DNA of 64,000 nucleotides from Typhlomys cinereus (GCA_023101885.1 JALPQD010000225.1:2666001-2730000), one strand, 5' to 3'; positions 35,113 through 46,554 are shown, numbered from the stretch's first letter. Notes: generated by a model not told the origin, from the letters alone. Numbers and translations: made by a program.

Positions 35113-36084
35113 AAACTCAAAGGCATTCTGCATGAGAAGTGAGCCCTGTCCAGACCCCTACCTCAGAAGACTCCTTTGCTTTGGATGCACTCTTCTCCTT
35201 TTTGAGTGCAATTACCTGTCATCTGCTGCTCTGGTGTCTCTTTTGGGTGCCTCATTAAGTGCTTTTCTTTTTATGCTACTGATGTCTTCCAAATTCTCTT
35301 GATACCGAAACAAGCACCATATACCCAGTCAGTTTTGGCATCCAGTGGACTTTCCACGAGCAATTACTCACAGCCTTAAGGCTGTAGTGCCTGGCTGACT
35401 AGACCAGTCCCTGCCCTGCTGTTTGGCAATGCTGTAGGGCCAGTGAGCCATCCACAGTCGATATGAGGGTGTGCTCAGCTCTAGCCCTCTGGGTCCAAAT
35501 CTCTGCAAATGCAACCATCCATAGGAGACGTGTTATTCTAATAGATCAATATGGCGGGTGGAAGGGGCTGTAGCAATGAGAGCTAGCTGAATTTGAGTTC
35601 TGCTGGTATCTCAAAGTTAAGCAGAAATGCCTTCTGTTCACAAAGAGAAGCAAACAACATTAGAAAGCCTGTCTGTGGGGCAGTGAGATGGGTGGCACAG
35701 GCACAGAGGGGCTGTGCTCTGACAATAGATAAAGCCCATCCATCTACCCCTAGGTCAGAGAAGAGGTTACTACCAGGATGAATGTCATCTTAAATGCATA
35801 GCTAGCCCAAGTTCTAAAATCTTGGGCAGAGAGAAATTTAAGGTTAGGAAAACAAAGATTTTGTTCTGATGGATTTGTGGGGACAAAATGCTTCATGAAT
35901 AGTTTATGATGTTAAAAATGTGATTTTGGAGAGTGTATAGCTGTCGCAGGTGGACGGGAACACCTGTGAGTCTTGCCTGTTCTCAGGAGGAGGTGCACTC
36001 CCTGGAAGCCAGTGTTGTCCAGAACAAGGCAAAGTGAATGCTTCTTAACTATGGCTGTTTCCAGGAGCCCCAGGCTCAGCTGGC
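35113..36084. other. Unassigned DNA, 1 kb
   Basis: No gene or repeat identified. Confidence 0.3.
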
Positions 36085-36420
36085 CCCAGCATCCCTCTCT
36101 TCTCTTTCACATACTGTCCTCGCTTGTTCACACTGCCGTTAACACATCCCACAAAGTGGTGCCTTATAAACATTTGTTTCTTTTGGTCAGGAAGTTGGTA
36201 AGTCCATAATTAGAAGACTAATGTTCTGAGTGCCTGCTTCCTGCTTCATAAGTCACTATTTTTCTGGCATTCTTTCCTGGAGACAGGGGTGAAAGAAGGC
36301 TCCAGTCCTCTTTGATAAGAGCTCCACCCTCAGGGTCTAATCTCCTCAGGTTGGGGATTAAATTTCAACATGAATTTCAAGGGGGCACCTTTAGACCAAA
36401 ACTCAAAATTCTTGCCCTTC
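36085..36420 (-). mobile_element. MLT1-like LTR, ancient
   Basis: Antisense MLT1 phrases: gagctccaccctcagggtct, aatctcctcaggttggggat, taaatttcaacatgaatttc and aagggggcacctttagacc. Left edge uncertain. Confidence 0.5.
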
Positions 36421-36639
36421 AAGACAAACACTAATAAATTTTCACCAGTTTAATTTTTCCCCCTGGGCATAGGTTAGTTTACATTTCATAGCTCAATGGT
36501 AAATTTTAGACAATGGAAGTTAGATCGTTTTAGAACAGAGCCATGTTGGAAAGTCTTTGAAGGGCATCCACACACTACTAATCTGGAGGAAGTGGTTTTA
36601 CTCCTCGCCCAATGCTCTGTTTATGAAAGGATATGCAGA
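36421..36639. other. Unassigned DNA
   Basis: No feature recognised; may belong to the LTR that follows. Confidence 0.3.
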
Positions 36640-37127
36640 TTGGCTCTCAATTGTAGACAAATTCTAAATTCAATTAGAAGGTTGGTCACAAAATCAACTG
36701 AGTTGGGCCCCAATATGAACAAAATCAGTGAGATGTAAAGGACCAAAGGCTCCAGTTGCATTTGTAGAAACTGTAGTTAACCAATGAGGAAAAGCCGTTT
36801 TTCTTGGGCTTGCCTAACCCTATAAATTTCCCGGACCCTGGCAGCCATCTTTGGCTCCCTTGCTCCTCTTGGATTCCATGTCTGGAATTCATGAGTTCCT
36901 TTTCCATGAGTTCTTTTCATTCTCTCCGCTAATCCTCTTATGTTGCTTTTATGCTTCAATCCCTGGACATAAGAATGCCACATTTTGATGCAGCCCATCA
37001 GACAACGCTCTTGTCCTTGCAGAATCAAAGTATGTGAGTTTCATTCTTTCCCTCCTCTAATAAGCTTTACTTTAATCCTCTGTGTTCTGTTTCAGTCTTT
37101 GATTCTGAACACAAGAACTTTGACATT
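36640..37127 (+). mobile_element. ERV1-like (gammaretroviral-type) LTR
   Basis: Promoter-like order: CCAAT at 36781-36785, then TATAAAT at 36821-36827 at the expected spacing, an initiator-type pyrimidine region near 36850, and a polyadenylation-like AATAAG followed by ctttactttaatcctctgtg, a common gammaretroviral LTR ending. It stops near tttgaca at 37127. The left edge and the target duplication are not resolved. No internal retroviral sequence is adjacent. Confidence 0.5.
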
Positions 37128-37131
37128 AAAA

Positions 37132-37447
37132 AAACAGAAACCCTGTAACCGGGGGCTGGAGAGGTGGCTCAGGGGTTAAGCCTTACAGGTGGAAGGTCCC
37201 AAGTTCTGATCCTAGACCCCATGTATAGACGCTGGGCGGAAGTGGGGGCGGCCTGCGTTTCTGGTCCTAGTAGGGCGGAGCCTGTGAATCCCCGGGCAGA
37301 GTAAACAAGGAGGAGGTGGAGGCGGTCCATGGTGGTTCCCGAATTTGCCCGTGGTTCTACACACACACACACACACATATACACACGCGTGCGCACACAT
37401 ACACACAATTGAATAATAATAATAAAAAAAAAAACAAAGACCCTGTA
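37132..37447 (+). mobile_element. tRNA-headed GC-rich SINE, copy 5, full length
   Basis: Element 37151-37432: gggggctggagaggtggctc, a shortened head (an internal deletion after ttaagcc), tagacgctgggcggaagtgg, gcctgcgtttctggtcctag, gagtaaacaaggaggaggtg, CA tail, A-rich end. Imperfect flanks aaacagaaaccctgta and aaacaaagaccctgta mark the insertion, right at the end of the ERV1-like LTR. Confidence 0.88.
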
Positions 37448-38095
37448 GCAGAAGGAGCATCCATGAGCCCAACTGTGATCATTTATCCTTAATTTCCAAA
37501 CCAGCAGCATCAACAACACTGGGACTTTACACATGTGAGAAATAAGATTCAATTATACATATGCATATATATAGAGAGAGCCAGGGGTAGATTTATTCTT
37601 CAGTTTAAATATGTCAAACACTTCTTAGCATCATGACCAGCACATCACATGATTTCAACAAATATAAGTTATTGTTGGAAATATCATCCTATGTTAGGAC
37701 AAGCTCGGTTGAGAAAAGATGTTGGAGTTATGGCTGGAAGCAATGATAAGAGTTGAACATGTAAGAAACCTCAGGGACCACATTTCAAATGGAATTTGTG
37801 ATGTTTGGGAAATAAGATCAATTCTGTTTCAGTGAAGATTTCCAAATGTAGGTAGAAAGATCAGAAATCTTGCCTCAAAGGGAAATGAATTAGTTTGTTG
37901 TCCAGCCAAATGCGAGTGATCATGACCTAGAAACACAGAATCAGATTGTCCTAAATTCCATGTGTTCTGCCATGTAAACACTTTTTGGAGGTTTTATAAT
38001 CACACAACAAAGAAAACCTAAATCAAGACACTTCCCAGTACATTGGTAGAAACATCAGGTAGGTGGGTTAGAGCAAAGCAGGGGAGATCTTTATT
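37448..38095. other. Unassigned DNA
   Basis: Nothing recognised. Confidence 0.3.
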
Positions 38096-38256
38096 CCTGA
38101 TAGGGCGGAGCCTGTGAATCCCGGGGCAGAAGGAGGTGGAGGCGTCCACGGTGGTTCGCGAATTCGTCCGTGGTTCTACACACACACGCGCGGGCACATA
38201 CACACGCATATGCGCACAGTTGAATATAATAATAATTTTAAAAATTAAAAAAAAAA
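38096..38256 (+). mobile_element. tRNA-headed GC-rich SINE, copy 6, 5'-truncated
   Basis: Begins inside the body (cctgatagggcggagcctgt), then aaggaggtggaggcgtccac, ggttcgcgaattcgtccgtg, a CA/CG-rich tail and an A-rich end. The tRNA head is missing. It lacks the gtaaacaagg sub-block, like copy 3. High CpG retention suggests a fairly recent copy. Confidence 0.85.
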
Positions 38257-41200
38257 GTCAAAGTTGTTTATCGAAAACATTCTTAGCTTTTTGATGGGTG
38301 AGAGTTAGTGGTCTAAGTTAATACATTTCTAAAAGTTTTACCTAACAGGATTTTGCACCCTGGTGCCCTATGTGCTCAATTCATTATGAAGGAGGGGAAA
38401 ATAATTAGACTCTAAACCTACAACATCTTAATCCTTTTAACAGTACCTGAAATATGTTAGTCTAGTCCATCAAATCAGTCTTGTAGGTGTGTAGCTCTTT
38501 CCAAACTTTGTCAGTGCAGCATCTTTTCAAGAACCTTCATGAAGAGAGAACTGATGGGGAATAGGTTGGGAAAGTTGTGTGTTAAGTAAACCAGTCCTGG
38601 ATGTGTAACATTCTAAGTTAACTGCTTTGATTTTAGTCAAGTGTATTTAGATAGTTTTGTCTGGGTGTCAAAAGCATTGTGTGTTCAGACAATTAATGAA
38701 ATTTGCAACAGATTAGAGTAACATCTGAGTCCTGGAGAATGTTTGTCTGGAGGGTACTGTCAAAGGGATCTTGGGGAGTGTGTTACCATTTCCCCCCACG
38801 CCCCTGTGGCTTCCCAAATGTTTTCTGATAGCCTAAAACTCAAGACAAAGTGAAAACAGTCCTCCCTGTTTGCTTTGGGCTCCTGCCTCTTGGGAGGGGA
38901 GCAGCTTTAATACCCCCAGTGGTAGTAAGAGTGGCCACCTACAGACTGCTTACAGTAGCTCCTTCCTCTTAAAAACAAAAACAAAAACAAAATAGTCAGA
39001 AAATCTGTGCAGCCCTCATAACTCACATGAAAGTGAAAGCGCTGTCCTTTTGTTGCTTGCTAATTACTGCTCCTGATGCATAATTAAAATGTAATAATGG
39101 ACAGTTGGACAGATGGATGGATTAGTAGAAATACAACTGAATAAATGAAAAGTAAGTTCTTTTCATAGAGTCCTGCAGAGAGCACGCAAGCATGCCTTGC
39201 CCCAGGTTGTTGCCTAGAAATCTCCTGGACATTGTTTTGATGGTTTTAGAATATTTTAGTTGGCAGAACAAACTCAGAGTGGCAATACAATTTAGGCCAC
39301 ATCAAGCGAACCAGTTAAATAGACTGATATAAAGCAAAATAATAGATCCACATCTGTTGGATCATGTTGTGTCCTACTCAAGGTTACTCTACATTGTGTA
39401 AAACAATGGGTTTTCAGCTGTGACTTCCCCTGAAAGAATTCACTTTACAAGCAGCTTCTTGATTTCATTTCAAGGACAGTGGATGACTGCACAACTGGGT
39501 GGGCCTGCAAACCATCTGCCTGGCACCACCCAGGCAGCACAAGTTGACAAATGACTTATTTCTGGGAGAAGTCAATGTACCAGTCTATACATTCATCTAG
39601 GTGAATTGAGATTGTAGGGCACCAAGGTGTATTAAAATATCAGGGAAACCAGGCACAAGAAATTATTGGACATACCAGAACAAGGAAAGTTATCTACCAT
39701 CAACTCATCAAACGATGCCATTTTTCACTGCTACATTTGTATGGACACCCACAACACCTAGTTCCAAATGTAGAAATGTATTCTGCAGCAGAATTTGAAG
39801 CTGCTTTGTATTTACAGATTATAAGAAAACAAGTCACACCTGACTCACCTAGCAGTAGTCAGGAGCTTTGTGCATGTCAGTGAAAGAAGCTAATTAGAAA
39901 GCTGTCTCCCTGCCTCCCCACAGGTGTCAAGACTCACAGCCAAGGAGAAAGAGAAAAAAGCAGGACAAATGGCATTTGCCTCTTCACGCCTCTTAATTGG
40001 TGCCATTCCACCCCTGTCCCCAGGGAGCAGCAGTTGCGAATGAGTGCATAGCCTGGCACTGTACCACTGGATCTGCCTCAGAGAGGAAAGCAGCAACACT
40101 GATTAGCTCCTCAGAAAGTATCATCCTTCCATGGAAGCAAACTCCTGGAGTCTCTGAGTTGCTTAGTTGTGGTCTTTGGAAGTAAGATTCCTTAGGTAAG
40201 GGCCCTTTCTTTACTATATAAAAAAGTAAGTTTTGCAGGGAATCACAGTATAATTATAGTTGCTTCCACATGGAGTTGGAATACATACCTAGAAGAATAT
40301 CCAGTACATAGTACTCTCTTGATCCTGACAATGAAATGCCATCAGATTAAAGTACTGCTTAGGATTTTTCAGGGGCTCAAAAGGACTTCTGAGTCATCTA
40401 GCTGCTTTACTTAGTGAAGGAGATTCACGACATGAACACCAGAATCCGTTCTTGTCTTCGACAGCAGAGAGTTACAACAGGAAAGCAGGTATCTAGAAAG
40501 ACTTTATAGGTTGCCTTGCAAGGACCAGTTGGCAAGGTCTTATAGACTGAACTGCTGTGTGCTCTACAGCCTCAGCTCTTGTTTGCTTGCTCTCCTTTTT
40601 CCCAAATGAATGCAGATCACAGGGCTCAGGAATGGTGGAGCCACCAGCTGGAAGAGACATGGGGCCCAGTTTTGCTGCATGAAGGGCCTGCCTACCTCAA
40701 CAAAAAGTAAAAGCGCGGCTTGTACTGATTCAGTATGTCCTATACCCAACAACACAAAGGAGCTGGCTTCTGCTTCTTCTTAACTATCCATTATTCATGA
40801 ATTTTCACTGCACATTAAAATAATAACAAACTGTCTTGATACACTTTTTAAAAGCTCATTTATTTTATTGCCAGTACATATTGACTCACATATTTTCCAT
40901 TTTATGAATATAAATGATATAATTAGTGCTTGTATATCAAACATGCTGGCTGTGAAAATGTGCTCCTAGAACTTCAACTATGAAGACCTTCTTCTGAGGG
41001 GACCCCAGCCAATGCAATCTGCCTCCCCAAGTGCTGGATTCGTGCTTCTTGGGCTGCAGTGATATTCAGGGAAGCTGTGCATGGGAGATATAGAACTCTG
41101 ACTGCCAACTGTGACCCAAGAACACATCAGTGGCCTTGGTAAGCCTTCTTCAGACTGCATGGAAGTCTTCCATCCAAAGTATTATTAATCATAATGTTCT

Positions 41201-42477
41201 TGCATATTTAGTTTTGTTTTTGTGTCCACTTCTCAGAGAACCTGAATTTTTTAAAAAATATATATCATGCCAAGTATTTTGTCCAAATTATATAATTCTT
41301 ACAAAGTCTTCTGAGATAACTGCAGCTACTTAAATTCTGGACTGAGGTTTGGGCACACTAAGCAGCTTACTTCCCCAGCATTTCACGTTCCCATGGCCCC
41401 TGTCTCCTGAAGAATTCATTTTGGGGAATCAATACTTGCTCTATTTCCTTTTCTATCCATTTCCTTTTTGTTCTATATGAAAACTCATTTCTTCCTGCTC
41501 TTCCTGTTTTTACAAACTGTCTACACCTTGGTACTATTAGGATAGTAATTAGCAGGCCAGAGGATATTGAGGAGGAGCCTCACCTCATGTTTCCCTGGTA
41601 ACACTAGGCTAGAATAGCCCTGTGTAAGATACATGACATTCTGATCTGCCCCCAAATTAGAACATATATACTATTGTTTCCCTTGAATTAATTCAGCTGA
41701 GCCTGTCAATGACCTAGGAGTCCATACCTCAGGAAAGGTGATTAACATGAATACACACTAAGGAGATAGGAGAGATAAGTATCATCTTAATGAGATTATG
41801 TGTTTATCCTTCCCAAGAGACTCTGTCTTACAGACTTGTAGGCACACAAACTCTTACAGAGCTTCCATCAAATCATACTGCTAATTTGAATTCTTAACTC
41901 TCAGAATACATAGGCCTTTTCCCCAAAGCCCAAGAATGTTTTTCTAAATACTCTCGGCCTTCTCACTTTCTCTGAAGACCCTCACTCTGTGCAACTGCTA
42001 TTGACCTCATTTCTGACTAAAATGGCATGATTTTCTATCTTCTTCTTAATCTCCTACTTCCTAGCAGCTGCCAGAATCTATAACCTTCCTGCCCTGTCAA
42101 TATTCTTTCAAACTCTAATAAAATGGTCTTAGAGTGCATTTTTAAATTATTTTATTAATGAAACTAAGAACCCAAACAGGGAACCTCAATTTCTCCAGCA
42201 ATATTATGAGGATTCAGATTTCTGTATTTGTATAACCAGTGTATAACCAGAGTTAGTATAACCCATATAACTGGACTTATATGGGTACACTGAATAATCA
42301 CTAAATACAATCAAACTTCTGATTGTATTTGATTCTGAGTGAAACGACTTATGTAAAGTGAATTTTTGGTGAATAGATTGAATTCAAGAAACAGCGTTTT
42401 AAAACTGAGGACCACTAACCACTAAATTTCTGGTAAATGTGAAATTGCAAAACAAGTTGCCAAGTTATTACTTTTTA
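38257..42477. other. Repeat-poor 4.2 kb stretch without a recognised gene
   Basis: The longest part of the window where I recognise no transposon, gene or microsatellite apart from a short (AAAAAC)n at 38973-38992. Short frames (39890-40185, 40564-40755, 40978-41160) show no domain. A motif cluster at 39029-39100 is listed separately. A small palindrome-like pair (acccatata/tatatgggt) lies at 42262-42288. Confidence 0.4.
39029..39100. promoter_or_regulatory. IRF, homeodomain and POU-like motif cluster
   Basis: GAAAGTGAAAGC at 39029-39040 fits the IRF/ISRE core GAAANNGAAA. TAATTA at 39061-39066 is a homeodomain core. ATGCATAATTAAA at 39076-39088 fits POU (GCATNNTAAT-like) plus homeodomain sites, and TAATAATGG follows at 39092-39100. 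Clustering within 72 bp in a repeat-poor stretch is what an enhancer might show, but AT-rich DNA produces such motifs by chance. Function is not demonstrated. Confidence 0.25.
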
Positions 42478-42624
42478 TTAGTCAGGGTTCTCTGAAAGAA
42501 CAGAATCACTAGAATGTATATGTATAAATAACTTTATTAATCAACTAATGATAAAAGTAATGTCCTTCAAAGCAGCCACCCATAGTTGCTTCCTTTTTGA
42601 CTGGAATGTTTCACAAAGCTTAAG
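42478..42624. mobile_element. ERVL-like LTR, left part, split by insertion
   Basis: attagtcagggttctctgaa, agaacagaatcactagaatg and tataaataactttattaatc recall the start of ERVL/MT2-type LTRs. It is interrupted at 42624 by an ERVK LTR and continues at 43191. Confidence 0.45.
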
Positions 42625-43190
42625 TGCTGGGGCGATTCCCCCAGGCACACACTGTGAAGGCTCCAGGCCATCGGGGCAGAGAAGGCAGAGAAAGGCGAAT
42701 ATGCTACAGGCCCTTTACCCCCACCCAAATCCAGGGGCCTCCGGATACAGCAGGGAGTCTGTCAAAGCGTCACTCACTCATTCATTCACTCAGTTACACA
42801 GCTCCTGGCTGTAATGACCAAGATAAGTAAAGCCTGACCGCCCGCACCTCTGCCTCTGCCCTCCAGAGACTCAGCAACGGACAGGGAGTTTGTCAAAGCA
42901 AGATCTCAGTTTATTGTGGGTAACAGATCAGCTTATATACACAAAGAATCCAAGCACGCAAAACACCAGCCAATTACCTTGATGGTCAGTATAGCACATA
43001 CTCTGCATAGGTCAGACTAAACATAAATCTATGTTGGCTCCTACAAGCCAATTAGGACTCTCTGTAATGTGATCAGGGTTATGCCTAGGACACCAACCAG
43101 CTCCCAGCGCCATCTTTGGCCCCATGTGCTAAGCCATGCCCTGCTTACTCTCTCCCAGACCATTATCTCTGGGTGGGCCCAACACTTAAG
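42619..43190 (-). mobile_element. IAP-like ERVK solo LTR with 6-bp target duplication
   Basis: The LTR occupies 42625-43184 (560 bp) between perfect 6-bp duplications CTTAAG at 42619-42624 and 43185-43190; 6 bp is the size made by ERVK/betaretroviral integrases. Read on - strand it begins TGTTGGGC and ends CCCAGCA, the usual TG...CA ends. It contains AAAGATGGCGCTGG (complement at 43104-43117, a YY1-type site also typical of IAP LTRs), a TATATAAGC promoter box (complement 42931-42939) and AATAAA (complement 42910-42915). No internal retroviral sequence is present, so it arose by LTR-LTR recombination. Confidence 0.85.
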
Positions 43191-43584
43191 GATTCCCAGA
43201 AAAAATCTCAAGCCCGTGCTTCGCAGGAGGGTGAAGACGCTGGGCTCAATGTCAGGGATGAACAGCAGCAAACCAAACTCTGAGTCAGCCAAAGACGGAG
43301 GCAGTAATGGAGGCAGCAACAGCAGCAGCAACAAAGAAAGCAATGGCGCTCTAGAAGGCAGCAGTGCTGAAAGAGTGGACTCAACAGCAAGTCGACACAG
43401 GATAGGGGAAGAACAAGTCCCTCTTCATTGCACTTCCTACTACATGATCCACCACTGGAAAGCACCAGCCACGATGGGCTGCAGACTTGTTCTGGGGCCT
43501 GCTCTAACCACCGATTCTTCACAGCTGTGTCCCAAGCAGCCTGCAACTGTCAAGTTGCCACTGGAACCTAACATAACGTACTTG

Positions 43585-43590
<6 letters not shown>
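43191..43590. mobile_element. ERVL-like LTR, right part
   Basis: Continues after the ERVK LTR through a GGCAGCAACAGCAGCAGC-type stretch (43310-43330) and ends near caagttgccactggaaccta, a phrase seen at the 3' end of rodent ERVL-type LTRs. The long frame at 43069-43914 on + runs across this part, the ERVK LTR and the CA array, so it is not a gene. Confidence 0.4.
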
Positions 43591-43627
<37 letters not shown>

Positions 43628-43644
43628 TGCACACACACACACAA
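43591..43644. repeat. (CA)n microsatellite
   Basis: About 35 bp pure CA, then an interrupted CA run; gives His-Thr runs in translation. Confidence 0.95.
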
Positions 43645-44513
43645 GTTGAAAACTGTCTCTGTAATCCTTGTAGCTCTCAGGCAGATAGAAGAGTTAGTAT
43701 ATGGAAGAGGAAAACAGCAGAATTTCTTTATAGAAAAGTGCCAGCCATTCTGTGTGGGCGTCCCACCTCCTGCTGGAATGATTGGATAGTACTACTTGAT
43801 AAAAGAAGCTGCAAGAGATTGCTTGGAGAAGTTGTAAGATCGATTCCTCTCCAAGCACAGAAGCAGCAGTCTGAGTGTCCCTTCCACGCTCCCAGTGCAG
43901 AGTACTTTAGCTAACTTCCTAAGTAATGCTTGGAGTGCCATGGACTCAAAGTTCAATAGGGGCTGGAAGTTCTCCCATGATGAACAGAAGTGAGTTCACA
44001 AGGGAAGAAAGACATAGAGTTACTGGACATTATTTCCAATAAGATCTCTTTAGAAGTCAGGGTCTTCAGCAGTAAGAGGAAAGCGAGTACCTGGGCATTC
44101 ACTGGGGTATGAATAGCCCACCAGTGGGGCAACTGTAGAGTATGGAAGCTTCACCTCTTGTGTCTGAAAGAAGTCCCAGACAATCTCTCAGAACCCTCCC
44201 TATTCCATGGTAAAATTACATGGTGGATATGGTAGCTTTGATATGGATAAGGGCTACTACTATATGGCAGTACTTCTCCCTATCTTTAGGCTCTTTACAT
44301 TCTAACTACTCCCTCTTTTGCAAGATTCCCTGGATCATGGGATGGCGGTAGCCCAGATGGCTTATTTGGGATCAAGCCTCTTTTACTTTACTCTTTTGTT
44401 TTACACTTTGGTCAGTTGTGGTCTCAGCTTTACCCATCTTCCATTACAAGAAGAGAGGCATTAAGACTATTTAACTTTTGGCACCAGATTTGTGTCGGCC
44501 TAGAATTTCCCAG
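43645..44513. other. Unassigned DNA
   Basis: No gene or repeat identified. Confidence 0.3.
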
Positions 44514-44869
44514 TGTCATGGTTTGAAATGTGAGTTGTCCCCCACAGACTCATGTATTGGAATCTTAAAAGTCATGGCTCTTGAGGAGGTGGAACCTTGC
44601 TGGAGGAAAGCAGTCGCAGGGGTTGGGTCTTGAAATTGGTTAGCCCCACCTGGCTTCTGTTAGTTAGTCTGCTCCTTCAGGTTTCTCTCTCAACCTCCAC
44701 AATGGTTGTAATCTAAGTCTCCTCTAGCTTCTGCCAACTAGCCATGCCTTTTCTGCCAGGAAGGACTGTATCTCCCCGCTGCAATCATAGCTGAATAAAT
44801 CTCCTTTTCTCCCTTAAGTTGCTTGAGTTTGAGGGGTGTCTCACAGCAACACAGAGAGAAACTGGTATA
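44514..44869 (+). mobile_element. Solo MaLR-type LTR
   Basis: Starts tgtcatggtttgaaatgtga, then gtcccccacagactcatgta, gccatgccttttctgccagg, tgaataaatctccttttctc and gtgtctcacagcaacacaga, ending ctggtata. Flanks cccag and ccctg match 4/5. Same family as the young element but clearly diverged. AATAAA at 44794-44799. Confidence 0.75.
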
Positions 44870-45944
44870 CCCTGTCCTTAATACCTATCAGTATTATAGT
44901 CTTTAGCCTGGAATATCTGAATGAGTCCTTTGGCCCTGAAAACTTTGGCCTCTTATAAGCAGAGTCTGCTGGATTTTGTTTTTGTTTTTTGTTTTCTTTT
45001 TTTTTTTCATTTTTTCCCTGCCTTTTTCCAATCTTTTTTTTTTCTGGCCCTAGCTATGTTCCCTCTCTTGTGATTTCTTTACTTCACTTTCCATCTTCTG
45101 CCTTGGCCACTCTCAAAAATTTCAGTTGCTTCTTTTTCAGCCTCGAAGCAGTGGACTGCTCTGCTACTTTCTATGTGCAGCCCACTCAGGTGCTGCGGCC
45201 CCTCACAGCCACTCTGCTGCCATCGCCAACATGCCATCTCTTGTGCTTCTGCTTTCATTTTCCAGCTCAGCCCACTGCATTGAGACGCAGGCATTAAGAT
45301 CACTCAAAAGAAGCCTTTGTTCAGGCCTTGCAGCACAGGGAGGTTATCTCCCAATTAACTTACAGCCTAAGCAAGTTGCTTACATGTCCAAAGAAGGGGT
45401 GTTTGCATCAGTTCCAGCATATCTGGAGAGTTAACCCCCCTACATGTCTTTGCATATTTATAAGAAAGTGAACTTCAGAAAATGATTACAATAGAACTTG
45501 AAGATCTTCTCACTAACATTTAGCGATTTTAGTAGAATTTACACATGCTTAATGACTGCAGTGACCCAGGAAGAGATGAGTTCTCTCTTTCTTCCAACTC
45601 CATTGGATCCTGGTAATGATGGAAAGAAAGGTACAGGCAAAAGACTCATCTGATACCATCATCCTCATATTCTCTTGAAGACTTGCCAAGGAAAAGGGCA
45701 AAGTTTGGAAAATTGAAGGAGAGTTTCCAGGACAAGTTTACAGCCTGTTTGCCATGGATAGATTATCTGATTTTTGTGTGAAGGTCTTAATACTTTCTAT
45801 TTGTAAGAACTAGGGCAAGGTACCTGAACACATTAGGCAAAGCTTTTCTCATTGAACGTTACTGGAGTTAGGATCAGAACTGTGCCTCTGGTAGCACTAA
45901 TATGTCAGGTTGAGCCAACTGTGCTCAATAAGTCAATTGAAAGA
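44870..45944. other. Unassigned DNA, T-rich at the start
   Basis: Polypyrimidine-rich at 44970-45050. The frame at 45126-45434 on + has no domain. Nothing supported. Confidence 0.3.
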
Positions 45945-46330
45945 GTCAAATCAGCAATGAAAAGCAGAAAAGGAAATTTATTCAATGTGATCACATTGGA
46001 AAGATGGAAACAGAGCTCTGCCAACCCTCAAGTCCACCTCTGGGATCCTGACCAGATGCTTAAGGAGAAGGTTCAGGGTCAGCACAGTTAAGCAGTCCCA
46101 ATCCAGGTGTTGTCCCACCCATAATTGACCTGTCATTGTCTGGGTTCCAGTCTCTTCCTGTAAAGTGGTCAGATGAGCTGTTGGCACCACAAAATCTCTT
46201 TTCAGGAAACAAATTCCCTTTCTGATAGCCCCATGCCTCAGCTTGATCCTTTTCCTAAGTATATTCCTGAGGAAAATTACAATTCCCTGTCATTTCAACA
46301 GTCTGAAACCAAAGGAAGTGACAAAATTAT
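45945..46330. repeat. Unclassified dispersed repeat, copy A (LTR-like)
   Basis: Blocks attgacctgtcattgtctgg, gttccagtctcttcctgtaa, agtggtcagatgagctgttg, ggaaacaaattccctttctg and gatccttttcct recur in the same order at 49.97-50.24 kb. An aggaaatttattcaatgtga block precedes them. I do not recognise the family with certainty; a decayed LTR is likely. Confidence 0.5.
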
Positions 46331-46554
46331 GTCTTTAGAATATTCATGTTCCTTCTAGACATGCTGGTTATATTTCCCTAATTTTTTGCTTTAACACCGT
46401 AGCCTTAAAGTAGAATATGTCTACATGTGAAACAAAGATCATAAACATAGAAAACAATGCTACAACATATTCAGGTAGTGTGAAGTACTATACATAAGAA
46501 CGATTGCCCCATAGTCTTTTGGCTTGAGTTACTTTTGGAAGGGCTGGCATAAGG
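46331..46554. other. Unassigned spacer
   Basis: No feature recognised. Confidence 0.3.

Noticed and set aside
42835..43184. A shorter ERVK LTR starting at TGACCGCC
   Set aside because: No duplication flanks that start, whereas 42625-43184 has TG/CA ends and a perfect 6-bp CTTAAG duplication.
43069..43914. 281-codon open frame on +
   Set aside because: It runs through the antisense ERVK solo LTR, the ERVL-like LTR and a CA array (His-Thr repeats). No known domain; explained as chance openness of repeat DNA.
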